Assembly: GCA_023678885.1 (NCBI GenBank)
Contig: CM042987.1
Span: 27,986,927-28,050,926 of the forward strand
Origin: Pogostemon cablin
Lineage: Eukaryota > Streptophyta > Magnoliopsida > Lamiales > Lamiaceae
DNA: 64,000 nt
Reading direction: 5' to 3'
Shown: positions 49,292 through 59,584 of the stretch, piece after piece
How positions within the stretch are numbered: position 1 is the first letter of the stretch
Layout: the number at the start of each line of letters is the position of its first letter
Notes under the pieces: generated by a model
Database searches by the model: none
The model's input: only the letters and a program-made list of their open reading frames with translations
What the model was told of the DNA's origin: nothing
Program-made: the position numbers and the translations under genes

Positions 49292-52200
49292 CTACTGGAT
49301 CGGAGGATAGTCTTCTCTCATCTTTACTTTCAAGTACTTCCATCCTCTCTTATTTACTTCACCAATCATCTCACCCTTCTTTGTCACTCCAACATGATCC
49401 TTTGAATTCTTTTCCTCCCATGATTGTCTTGAGTCCTTCTTGTCAATCCTCCACTCAATTGTAGGCTCAACCTGTGTAGCAAAACAAGGATCAAACAAGT
49501 TAGAATTTTCAACAATATGAGAATAAAAATCAGGAGGTAAGTTTGGAGGCTTCAAATATGGATCATCCATCTTTACTGCAACCAAAAGATTATCAAATAT
49601 CACATTAGAGTTAGTAGTAGGAAAAGTAAGAGATACGCCTGGTCCTGCGATCTCCTCTACCACTTCAACTCTTTGGCTCTCATGTTTCTCTTCCTTAGCA
49701 GCAGGCTGCATCTCCTCTTTAACAGGGGACTTCTTATTCTGATTCACTATGTCAGCAGTGGTCTTTCTTATCTGTTCATCCCTTGCATCACCTAATGCAA
49801 GTAACTTCTCAAGATAGTCAATACATGCATCATTGGACAAACTCTCAAACTCTGCATTAGGCAGGGTGAAGTCCTCTACTACTTCCACAGACTTGCATTG
49901 CTGCTTATCTGTAGGCCACTGCATCTCCTTATTCAAAGAAAAGACGATCTCCTTATCATTAGCCCTCAGCCTCAACTCTCCTTTGAACACATCTATTAGA
50001 GCTCTCCCAGTTGCAAGGAATGGACGCCCCAAGATCAGAGGCGCACCATCCTTTTCATCCTCCATGTCAAGTACAAGGAAATCCACAGGAAAAGTCAAAT
50101 TCGACACCTTCACTAGCACATCTTCAATCACTCCCTCGGGGTATGTCAACGATCGATCTGCTAACTGTAGGGCAACAGACGCAGGTTTCAACTCCCCCAA
50201 ACCAAGCTTCTTGAACACTGATAAAGACATCAAATTTATACTGGCTCCTAAATCACACAGTGCTCTCCTAGATGGTCCTTTTCCAATCTCACAGGGAATG
50301 ATGAAGCTCCCTGGATCCTTCAATTTTTCTGGAAGCTTTTTCTGAATAATAGAGCTACAGTTCTCCGTCAAATTGACTGTCTCCACTCTGTTAAGCTTCC
50401 TCTTTCTGGAGATAAGTTCCTTGATGAACCTTGAATAATGTGGCATCTCTTCCAATGCTTCCGAGAAAGGAATAGTGACTTGGACATCCCTCATAACATC
50501 AGCGAACTTACGAAACTTCTCATCAAGGCTCTTCGACAAGAATCTCTGAGGGAAAGGAATTGGTACCTTTGTTATCGGAAGTCCCAAACTATCTTTCTCG
50601 AATACCTGTTCCGCTTCTCTCAGTTTCTTCGCTCTCTGCCACTTTTTATCAGAAATTTCCAGATCAGATTGACTCTGTACAGAATTCGGATGCGCAGGAA
50701 ACCCCGGAGGACAGCTCGTCGGCTCGCTCGAGCCGAGTGATGGACAAACTGAGCCGAGCAGGGTTCCAACTGAACCGGAGGGACCTTCTGAACCGTCTGG
50801 TGGGCTACTCGGCGGTGATTGAGCCCGCTCGGCAGGTTGCTCGGCCCGAGCGGGTGGCCGAGCGGCCTCTTTTCCGTTCTGCTTCTGTTCTGCTTCATGG
50901 TGTACAAGTTCTGTTACATCCTGCATCAGTGTTGTACCTTTATACTGCTTCCCGGACCTCAAAGTGATCGCATTTGCAGTCTCCTTCGGGTTTATTTCTG
51001 TATCTGAAGGAAACTTCCCCTTCTGAAACTGCACTTGCTGCTGATTTACTGTAGTGGAGATCTGCCCTATGTTATATGACAAACTCTTCAACTGCTTGTT
51101 CACTTCCTCATTCTGCTTTGTCATATTCGCGTCCATGAGAACAATGCAATTGTTAATCTTGTCAATATCTCCGTCAGTCTTCTTCATATACCTGGCCAAC
51201 ACATCATCAATACTGGACTTCCCTTCTTCAGTTTTAGCGCCATGATCAAAATTAGGAGGATATGGAACAGCATTATTCGGATTTGAATAAGAGAAGTTCT
51301 CATGCCTCTGATTCTGCCAATTGCCTCCTTGATTATTAGGACCTCCCCCTTGGATATTCCTCTGGTTAGAATTACCTTGAGGGTACCTATTTCCTTGCCA
51401 ATTCTGAGGAGCTCTCGAACCTTGAAGACTCTGCCCCATAGCCCAATTAGCATCCTCGACCTCTTGAAGGTTCATCACCACATCATCACTTGCAGGCCCT
51501 CGATTGCCTCCCCCATTATTACCTGATATCAGAGTAATCAGGTTCTTATTCATCTGTTCCAATTGAGCGACAACCTTATCATTCTTATCAGCTTCAGAAA
51601 ATTTCTCTTCAACCTTTGCAACTTTACCAAGTATATAAGTCCCTCGGATCCTCTCAGATGGCCAATCCCTTGAGTTCAAAGAGATATCATCAAACAATTT
51701 CTCTACTGCATTGGATGTCTTGCCAAAAATTGTTCCTCCAGCAGAAGCATCAACCAACACTCTCGATTCGTTGTCAAGGCCATTATAGAAGACACTGATG
51801 AGTTGAGACTTTTTGAATCCATGCTGAGGGCATCTCCTCAACGCATCAGTAAACCTTTCCCAAGCCTCTCCAAACGACTCATCTCTCCGCTGCTTGAATT
51901 GATTGATCTCCTGTTTCAGTAAAAGAACCTTTCCTGGTGGCATAAATCGATCCACGAACAACTGCTGCAACTCAGTCCAGTTTGAGCAACTGTCTCCCTT
52001 TAGCTTATCATACCACTCCCTTGCCTTATCAACCAATGAAAACTGAAAAAGCCTCATCTTCCATCTATCATTAGTAGCATCAGCAGCTTTCACTGTATCC
52101 ATGTAGCTGTTGAAACGCTTAAGATGGCCATAGGGCTCATCAAAAACGCCTCCGGCAAAGGGGTTTTTCTCCACCATATGAATCAGGGCTGGCCTTATGT

Positions 52201-52525
52201 CGTTCGTTTCATCAGCTTGAATGGCTCCAACTACGCCTGATCCTCCTAGATTGGTGGACTTGAATGTTTCTCGGATGACGATGTCATCCTCATCGACTCT
52301 TTCTCCCATTGATGCTGTTTCAGGTTCTGTCTCAGATTCTGATTCAAACTCCGATTCAGCCTCTTCTAGGATAGCCTGATTCTCAATCTGCACTTCTTCC
52401 TCCTCTAAAATTGCTTTAGGAGGTGCTTTGGTATTCTTTGATTTTACTCTTCTTTTCCTCGCAGAAGCTTCAATTTCCGGATCAAATTCAAGATCTTGTG
52501 CTCTCGTCTTTGACCTAGTTTGCAT
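49292..52525 (-). CDS. gag-pro: Gag-protease polyprotein of element A, intact
   Basis: 1077 aa, ATG at 52525 starting MQTRSK as in B. Residues 1-80 are basic then acidic; the Athila-type Gag core lies at about 80-300 (WKMRLFQFSL, KAREWYDKL, FGEAWERFTDALRRCPQHG, VLVDASAGG, DWPSERI); a Gly/Asn/Gln-rich basic stretch at about 320-420 stands where a zinc knuckle is expected, but no CX2CX4HX4C is present. A coiled-coil-like part (about 430-500) and a Pro/Ser linker follow. The aspartic protease (about 735-860) has DLGASINLMS at about 756 and LILGRPFLATGRALIDV. The last 200 residues end in GEMIGEVNKRGWKYLKVKMR, a C-terminus also found in B and C. The polyprotein stops there: no pol. Gag forms the particle and protease would process it; replication enzymes must come from elsewhere. 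Confidence 0.93.
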   Translation of the reverse strand: MQTRSKTRAQDLEFDPEIEASARKRRVKSKNTKAPPKAILEEEEVQIENQAILEEAESEFESESETEPETASMGERVDEDDIVIRETFKSTNLGGSGVVGAIQADETNDIRPALIHMVEKNPFAGGVFDEPYGHLKRFNSYMDTVKAADATNDRWKMRLFQFSLVDKAREWYDKLKGDSCSNWTELQQLFVDRFMPPGKVLLLKQEINQFKQRRDESFGEAWERFTDALRRCPQHGFKKSQLISVFYNGLDNESRVLVDASAGGTIFGKTSNAVEKLFDDISLNSRDWPSERIRGTYILGKVAKVEEKFSEADKNDKVVAQLEQMNKNLITLISGNNGGGNRGPASDDVVMNLQEVEDANWAMGQSLQGSRAPQNWQGNRYPQGNSNQRNIQGGGPNNQGGNWQNQRHENFSYSNPNNAVPYPPNFDHGAKTEEGKSSIDDVLARYMKKTDGDIDKINNCIVLMDANMTKQNEEVNKQLKSLSYNIGQISTTVNQQQVQFQKGKFPSDTEINPKETANAITLRSGKQYKGTTLMQDVTELVHHEAEQKQNGKEAARPPARAEQPAERAQSPPSSPPDGSEGPSGSVGTLLGSVCPSLGSSEPTSCPPGFPAHPNSVQSQSDLEISDKKWQRAKKLREAEQVFEKDSLGLPITKVPIPFPQRFLSKSLDEKFRKFADVMRDVQVTIPFSEALEEMPHYSRFIKELISRKRKLNRVETVNLTENCSSIIQKKLPEKLKDPGSFIIPCEIGKGPSRRALCDLGASINLMSLSVFKKLGLGELKPASVALQLADRSLTYPEGVIEDVLVKVSNLTFPVDFLVLDMEDEKDGAPLILGRPFLATGRALIDVFKGELRLRANDKEIVFSLNKEMQWPTDKQQCKSVEVVEDFTLPNAEFESLSNDACIDYLEKLLALGDARDEQIRKTTADIVNQNKKSPVKEEMQPAAKEEKHESQRVEVVEEIAGPGVSLTFPTTNSNVIFDNLLVAVKMDDPYLKPPNLPPDFYSHIVENSNLFDPCFATQVEPTIEWRIDKKDSRQSWEEKNSKDHVGVTKKGEMIGEVNKRGWKYLKVKMREDYPPIQ
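50712..50868 (-). repeat. GC-rich GCCGAG/CTCGGC block inside A's gag linker
   Basis: Plus strand 50825-50867 (CCGCTCGGCAGGTTGCTCGG...) matches the LTR array at 46925-46967 (CCGCTCGGCACCTTGCTCGG...) at 37 of 43 positions with no gap. It encodes the Pro/Ala/Ser-rich linker before the protease. C has no such block. Confidence 0.75.
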
Positions 52526-52619
52526 GCAACTTCAAGAAAAATCCAAAGTAAAACAATTAAATCCCAAAGAAAATATTCTAATTAACTAAGTAATAAAAGA
52601 AAATAAATAATTAAAACTG

Positions 52620-52638
52620 TCCCCGGCAACGGCGCCAA
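52620..52638 (-). other. Primer binding site of element A (Asp-tRNA type)
   Basis: Minus strand TGGCGCCGTTGCCGGGGAC, 5 bp after the LTR end. Confidence 0.9.
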
Positions 52639-52643
52639 AAACT

Positions 52644-54625
52644 TGATAGGCTTTTTCTATGCACTATAATTTAATCCTCAAGTATAAGGATGTCAATTGT
52701 AGCAACAAGTTCCCAAGTTAAATTATCGATCCCACTGAGACAGCTAATTATTTATTTTACTATGAATTACTAATTAATCAGAATTATGTAACCAAATTTC
52801 CAAGGTTTTGAAGTGAAATAATTAACTAAAATACGCAAATAATAAATTGCTGAATTATTAAAAGCAATAAAAATAAAAGCAAGTTCTAACCAAGAGATGA
52901 CGAACAGTTCTAAGGTATCAGGTATTGACCAATTAATTTGGGTTATTAGACTTACGATTGTTCATTCATGCAGTTTCACTGAAAATACACCACATATCCC
53001 TGTTATCCCACCGAATATGATTCGATTCAAAGCTAACAGTCTAATCTGGTTTAAATCCTAAGGTGCGCAAATATTACCAAGCCTTATTCCTAGATACTAA
53101 TCAAAGCAAGCAACAATACCTCCGGTTGGTAAGCCTGACTAACAAGATATTTTCTGGAATTACTACAAGGTTCTATTCACTTCCTACTTGATTGTCTAAT
53201 TGCATTGTTCCACTAAACAAATCAAGTATTTGATTAACCAGTTCATGAAATTAAAGTGCTTATAGCGGAGCTACTCTAATCCCTAACAGATAGACAATAC
53301 CAATCATGAACGCACACAAGCTAACACAATAATCCAAGCATTATAGCGGATGTCATGAATGTATTATGAAGACGTTACGAAGCAGAAAAGCATGTCTTAG
53401 TAAAATAAGTAAAATCAAAAGCTCAACTGCATAAAATCCCAATCTTTGGTCTAAATCCCCAAATCAATTAAATCAATCCATCAAACCCTAAAACTGTATA
53501 GGAAATTAGCCCATGAGATTACAAGCAATCCTCATGGCTAAGCAATTCATAACAATAATCAAAGTAATAGAAAGGAATAGATAAGAATTGTGAAACCCTA
53601 GTGTAGGAGCAATCTCACGTTCCTTCTCCGTCTCTTCAATTGCTTGATTCTCCCTCGATTAGCACTTGGAACCCTTGTGGAATTGGATGGATGGTGAAAT
53701 CAGGTTGTAATCTGATATGGGTATGAAAGGAGTGTGGATTGATGATGGTTTATGGCTGGGCTCTCTCCGATTGACGTCTCGATCTCCCTAATTGTTTCTA
53801 AGATGGATGCAGGGCTGTTTTCGCGATCAAAACTGCTTCAGAATCGCGACTTGAGGGTATATATACGCTGCTGCATCGAACAGGTCTCGTCTGGGCCCGA
53901 TTTTGGGCCGCTCGGCACCTTGCTCGGGCCGAGCTCATGGCCGAGCGGCCACCAAACCAGCCGAGCAGCATATGGTTGGAATGGGGCCATCATGTGGGCT
54001 CTGAGGGACCCCAGCTCGGCTGGAAATTCGCAAAAAGTTGGTCCCGCTCGAGCCGAGCGGCCTCCCGAGCTGCGGAGACTGCACTGCGCGACTTCACCGT
54101 TTTGAGCATAACTTCTTCATACGGACTCCAATTTGAATGATTTTTGTACTCACGCGTTCCTCTTTTCCTTGGCTTTCTATCCATATAAAGAACTCTCAGA
54201 AACTCCAACATTTGAATATGTAAAAAGTCATGCAAAGTGGCTGCTCGGTACAGCATGTGCGACGTTAGCACTTTGATCATAACTTTCTCGTTTGGAATCA
54301 AATTGGGGTGTTCTTTACGTCAAAACGACCCTCTCTTCTGTGGCTTTCCAACCATATATCATATGATCAATTTGGACTTCTACAAGAATACAGAAAATTT
54401 GTGCAACGTGGACTGTATTTTTCAGCATTCCTTCTCACTTTCACTCCTCATTCCAACTTTGAACTTTTGATCATGTTTTACCCTTCAAAACTCAACAAAA
54501 CACCTTAGTAGCATCAAAATCATGTAAAATATGAAAACCATGCCATTCTATACAAAATCATGGCCACATTCTATCAAAAACGGTGTAATATGAGACCTAA
54601 AATACGTGAAATTTCACTCTCAACA
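52644..54625 (-). repeat. 5' LTR of element A
   Basis: 1982 bp, same length as the left copy with no indel. Contains the array (53893-54078) and TATA (53858-53865). ORFs of up to 117 codons in it appear identically in both LTRs and are not genes. Confidence 0.93.
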
Positions 54626-54630
54626 TTTAT

Positions 54631-55708
54631 CAAGGAGCTCATCTCCAGGAAAAGAAAGCTGAACAGTGTGGAGACAGTGAGTTTAACAAAGAACTGCAGT
54701 TCTATTATACAGAGAAAGTTACCTGAGAAGCTAAAGGATCCTGGTAGCTTCATCATTCCTTGTGAGATAGGAAAAGGACCATCAAGAAGAGCATTGTGTG
54801 ATCTAGGAGCCATCATAAACTTGATGTCTTTATCAGTGTTCAAGAAGCTTAGTTTGGGGGAGTTGAAACCCTCATCTGTGGCCTTACAGTTAGCAGATAG
54901 GTCGCTTACATACCCCGAGTGAGTTGCGGAAGATGTGCTGGTGAAGGTATCAAATTTGATTTTTCCTGTGGAATTTCTAGTACTTGACATGGAGAATGAA
55001 AAGGATGGCGCGCCTCTTATCTTAAGGCGTCCATTTCTTGCTACTGGAAGAGCTCAGATAGATGTATTCAATGGAGAGTTGAAGCTTAGAGCCTATGATA
55101 AGAAAGTGGTTTTCTTGTTGAATAAGGAGATGCAGTGGCCTAAAGATCAGCAGCAATGCAAGTCTGTGGATGTAGTGGACACAAAGCATGATGAGAACTT
55201 TGCCTTGTCTGATGCAGAGTTTGAGAGTTTGTCCAATGATGCATGTATTGACTACCTTGAGAAGTTACTTGCATTAGGTGATCCTAGAGATGAATAGATA
55301 AAGAAGAACACAGCTGACATGGTGAATCGAAAGAAGATGATCACTATTGATGAAGAGAGAAGGAAACCTGTGGCAGAGGAAGTTGAATATTAGGAGAAAA
55401 GAGTTGGAGTAGTAGAGGAGATCGACAAAGCAAGCAGATCTCTTACTTTTCCTATTACTAAGTCTGCTATTATGTTTGATAATGTTTTAGTTGCAGGAAT
55501 CATGGATGATCCTTATTTGAAGCCTCCGGACTTACCTCTGGATTTTCCTTCTTATATGGGTGTTAAAGATTCTAACTTGTTCAGCCCGTGTTTTGACATG
55601 GAGGATCCTGTATTGGTGATAAAGAAAGGTGAGGTGGTTGTAGCTGCCAATGATAGAGGAAGGAAGTACTTGAAGGTACGCTTGCGAGAGGATTGTGCTC
55701 CAGGGTAA
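54631..55708 (+). pseudogene. Protease half of element C, broken
   Basis: Continues the frame interrupted by A. The protease motif is changed to DLGAI (Ser lost) and LILRRPFLATGRAQIDV follows; stops include TGA at about 54920, TAG at about 55295 and TAG at about 55390. The end, KKGEVVVAANDRGRKYLKV, parallels the end of A, and a stop closes it at 55708. C therefore never had pol behind this frame, unless it lies beyond the window edge in another frame. Confidence 0.85.
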
Positions 55709-55721
55709 TAGTTAATAAGAG

Positions 55722-55726
55722 GTACT
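55722..55726. other. Target duplication of element B, left copy (gtact)
   Basis: GTACT here and at 63938-63942. Removal of B joins AATAAGAGGTACT to CCGTCGTGACTCTCC, collinear with AAAAGAGGTATCCCGTCGTG after A's stop. Confidence 0.93.
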
Positions 55727-57339
55727 TGATGAGTGATATTTTCACCTAGATTTTAGTATCTTTTTATGTGAGTTTTCGTATATTTTTATCCGTATTTGTA
55801 TGTTATTTGGTTGTGTTTTGTGTTTTATTGAAATGTGTGTGAATGAGCTTAAAACTATGATTTTCACTTTTTATTGGATGCTAGATATGATAAGGAAGAC
55901 GTAGGAAAAAGCGGATCTCAATTCGGAGTTGAAACGAGAAAGAACGAGCCAAAACAGCGAAAGAGGAAGCAGGGCAGCAAGAACACGGGCCGTGTACAAC
56001 GCACGGCCCTGTAAGAAGTGGCCGTGTGCTGACATCAGAAGATCCAACACGACCACCCTGTGCCCGTGTTACAGCACACGAGCCGTGTTGCAGCACACGA
56101 GGCGTGTTGCGTAACACGGCCCTGTCCAAAATGGCCGTGTGAGAGCAACAGAAGACACAACACGGCCACCTTATGACCATGTTGCGTCGCACGACTCGTG
56201 TCGTGTCTGGGATCAGAAAAAATCAGAATCCTACTAGAAGCTTCCCAAGGGGTATAAATACCCCTTTTATTCAACAATTGATAGAAGATCTGAAATACCA
56301 GCCTCCCCACACACATCACACACTATTTCTTCTATTTTACACCATCATCTTCATCCATTCATCATCCATTGGATCTACAATCATCCTACCATCAAAATCA
56401 TCATCCAATTGAAGAAAAGAAGCAAGGAAGAGAGGAAGATAACAAGGGAATGAAGGAAATCACCATTGAAGTGACATCAAGGGAGTTTCCATTCATTTCT
56501 TGTATTAAACCTCATAGTTTCATCATGTTTTGTAAGGATATTAATGTCTATGTTAAGTTTCTTGTTAATATGGTAGGCTAATCTCCCTTGTGAGATTAAC
56601 AACATGATAGTTGTTGGATAATTTTGGGGATTTGTGTATTTGAATTCATATGTTTATTGGATCTATGATTTTCTACCATTGATCATTAATTGCTTGAATT
56701 GTATTGATGATTTGTGTGTTTAGTTGTTCTAGATATGTGATTAATTGAGAAATCAATTATATGCTTAGGATAATTAAGTGAATCATTTCATCAAACACTT
56801 CATGTGCATTATAGATTGTGAAGAGATTGAGAAGTCCTTCATAGTTTAGAACTCTTTGGTAGGACATGTGATCGATTTTGATCGAGAGATTGATTAATTG
56901 TGTGAAGGGACTCTCATTTAAGCTTAGTACCTAGTTGGAATTGTTTAAGTGAGAACCAATCCATTGAGCTATTTGATATTCATATCCTATCCATCTCGAG
57001 AGGGAGTTTAGGTGATTTTAGTGTTGGCTCTTAGTCTTCAATCCATGATACATATGAATTTGATACATAATTCCTAGAATTACCACTTCTTGATTGTTGT
57101 TAATCTCACTTTTAATCAATTTGGTAAACCACCTTACATCCATCTATCTTATTTGCTAGATCATTGCTTGTTCACTTGCATTGATTGATTTAATTTCTTG
57201 TTTGATCAACCAACCCCCATTGATGATTCGTCTCTATAAAATTGTGATAAACGTGAGATCGCTTGAGCTCTAGTGCCGTCCTCCCTGAGGTTCGATAATT
57301 TCTTGAATTGGTCATTCTCCACTAAACTATGGCTAATCA
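55727..57339 (+). repeat. 5' LTR of element B
   Basis: Starts TGATGAGTGATATTTTCACC, ends GGCTAATCA. CACGGCCGTG-type array at 55980-56215, TATA at 56253-56260 inside a 20-bp palindrome. Has 45 bp (about 55853-55900) that the 3' LTR lacks. Confidence 0.93.
56247..56266 (+). promoter_or_regulatory. TATA box in a palindrome, LTR of element B
   Basis: AAGGGGTAT and ATACCCCTT are 9-bp inverted arms around AA, so a TATA-like box (TATAAATA / TATTTATA) is readable on both strands. Also present in the 3' LTR (about 62845-62864). Confidence 0.65.
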
Positions 57340-57341
57340 AA

Positions 57342-57359
57342 TGGCGCCGTTGCCGGGGA
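57342..57359 (+). other. Primer binding site of element B (Asp-tRNA type)
   Basis: TGGCGCCGTTGCCGGGGA, 2 bp after the LTR. Confidence 0.9.
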
Positions 57360-57490
57360 GGTAACGGTTGCTAGTAGTTTGACGAAGGATCGTTTTGAGT
57401 AATCTTAATAGAGACATTTTTTTTATTTTATTTGTTTACTTGTATTTGCTTTGTGAAACCTTGTTCTAACTTTTTTTGCTTTGGAGGTGT

Positions 57491-59584
57491 ATGCAAACAA
57501 GATCCAAGGGGAAACAAGTAGAACCTATCGATTGGGAGATTGAGCATACGTTGAGAAGGAGAAGAAAGGAGAACAAAAATAGTGAGCGAATGGAGAACTT
57601 TCAAGAGGATAATCGTGTGGAGATAGAGCATGATGGGGAAGGAGGACACAATATGAACGTGCATGACAACGCACCTCAATTCAATTCAAATCTTCCTCAA
57701 CAAGCCTATCAAAATTATGGAGCTATGAACAACCAAGCTTTGCTTCAACAAATGGTGCAACAAGTTCTAAGGCAACAAGGCTTTCAACAAGCTTATGCTC
57801 CTCCACAACAAGCTTATATGCCACCACCACCAGCACCTCCGGTGCAACATGGAATACAAAATGATCAAAGGGTGATCCGGGATTTCTTCATGCCGAGGAC
57901 AATGCCACAAATGATGGGACCACCAATTCATGCCAACAACTTTGAATTTAAAATGGGCTTGATTTTATTGGTGAGAGAGCAACAATTTAGTGGAACTCCG
58001 AATGAAGATCCTAATGCTCATCTAGCTCAATTCATTGAGATTGCTAACACCGTGAAGATGAATGGGGTGAGCGAGGATTGCATCAAAATAAGGTTATTTC
58101 CATTTTCTTTGAGAGATCGTGCTCGCACATGGCTCTCCACTCTTACTCACGGTACGTGCAACACATGGGACGAGCTAGCACAAATGTTCTTGAACAAGTA
58201 TTTCCCACCTTTCAAGACACTTCAAATGAAGAGCTTGATTACTCAATTCAAGCAATTGCCTCAAGAAAGCTTTTACGAAGCGTGGGAAAGATTTAAGGAA
58301 ATGCTACGCAAGTGTCCTCAACATGGATTTCCGAAAAATCAACAAGTGGGGTTTTTCTACCAAGGTTTGGTAAATGGTCAAAGAGTGCTTGTTGATGCTT
58401 CGGCGGGTGGATCTGTACTTGGAGTGACTCCGGAAAGGGCTATTCGAATTTTTGATGAAATTGCTACAAATGTCTACCAATGGCCATCGGAGAGGGTTAG
58501 TGGATGCTACAGATTTGAGAGCTATGATCAAGGGCAACACTCGAGTGTGAAGAGTGTGAATGTTGAGCCACAAACGCTAAGCATGGAAATGATAGTAGCG
58601 GAGGTAATGAAGCAAATGAGTTTGAAACAAGAAGTGACTAATCAAGGAGTTAATATGGTTGATGGCCAAATGGATCAAAGTGTGCTTCCTCCAAATGGTG
58701 TTAGTGGGGAACAATGGGCCAACTCTATGCCACGTGTTGAAGATGTGTCATACATGCAAGGAAGAAATTACCAAGGAAATTTCCAAAACAATTACCAAGG
58801 TAATTTCAACCAAAGTCAAGAAAACTATCCACCAAGGCAAGGAGGTTTCAATGGTCAAAGTAGTGGAAGCTCATACCCACAATAACAACAAAGGCATGGT
58901 AACTTTTCCTTCTCTAATCCGAGCAATGCGGTTGCGTATCCTCCGGGATATCAACCGGGGGCTAAGGCACCGAACAATGAGGGAAGAGCATCAACCGATG
59001 AGCTACTTGAACAATTGATTGCATCAAACAAAGCTAGAGAAGTATCAGAAAAAGCTAGAGATGAAGCTAATGAAAGAAGATTCAAAGCTATTGAGAAAAA
59101 TAATGAAAGAAGATTCAAAGCTATTGAGGAAAATAGTGATAGAAGATGCAAAGCTTTGGAGTACAATGTTGGACAAATGGCAAGTTCATTGAGTGCTCAA
59201 CAAAAAGGAAAGTTTCTGGCCACAACCGAAGTTAATCCAAAGGCTCAATATTTGTTGGTTGATATGAAAGAGGAACGAAAGGTTGAAGAAGGGTTGGTGG
59301 AAAGTAAGGTTGTTGGAAAAATGGAAGAAGTATGTAAGAAAGAAGAGAAGGGGCCTAAATGGATACCCAAGTGGAAGAGGGTGCAAGAGGAAAAGAAAGT
59401 AGAGGAGAAGGTCAAAGAAGAAGAGTACAAACATGACTATTGGGGTATCCCTATCACTCCATTCCCTATTCCCTATCCACAAATATTTGTAAAGGAGGAG
59501 AAGAAGAAGGAATTTGAGGAGTATGTCATGTCGCTCAAGAAGAAGTATGAAGAGAAAAAAAGAAAGAGGAGCAACCCAAAATGA
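57491..59584 (+). CDS. gag: Gag of element B, with one in-frame TAA
   Basis: ATG 57491 (an upstream TTG at 57476 is not a start), begins MQTRSKG. After a Gln/Pro-rich stretch comes the Athila-type Gag core: IRLFPFSLRDRARTWLSTL, WDELAQMFLNKYFPP, FYEAWERFKEMLRKCPQHG, VLVDASAGG, QWPSERV. An Asn/Gln/Gly-rich stretch (NYQGNFQ repeats) replaces the zinc knuckle. A TAA at 58883-58885 lies in a CAA-rich run (CAA TAA CAA CAA); the same frame then continues without a break for 233 codons through a coiled-coil part with an 11-aa repeat (ERRFKAIE, three times) and a Lys/Glu-rich end. The TAA is most simply a CAA-to-TAA mutation. Gag ends at TGA 59582-59584, overlapping the protease ATG by ATGA. Confidence 0.85.
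59575..59581 (+). promoter_or_regulatory. Candidate -1 ribosomal frameshift site CCCAAAA
   Basis: Gag frame reads AAC CCA AAA TGA, so C CCA AAA is in the exact X XXY YYZ phase. A one-base slip back gives CCC AAA ATG AGT, the frame of the protease ORF. The stop follows the heptamer directly. Downstream, ACCT/AGGT and GGA/TCC could form a weak stem (59609-59635). Confidence 0.55.

Larger units (their letters stand above)
45661..54625 (-). mobile_element. Element A: young Athila-like gag-protease-only LTR element
   Basis: 8965 bp; LTRs 45661-47642 and 52644-54625 (1982 bp each); TSD TTTAT. Minus strand: 5' LTR at the right, primer site TGGCGCCGTTGCCGGGGA at 52620-52638, intact gag-protease ORF 52525-49292, a 1.65-kb non-coding tail, polypurine tract at 47643-47655. 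No RT, RNase H or integrase is encoded anywhere in the 5.0-kb interior. Pol-less elements with LTRs and gag have been called TR-GAG in plants; this one also keeps protease. It must rely on pol from an Athila-type partner. Confidence 0.93.

Noticed and set aside
55871..56412. ORFs in the CACGGCCGTG array, also at 62446-63010
   Set aside because: Inside the LTRs of B, open in several frames because of the GC-rich repeats.
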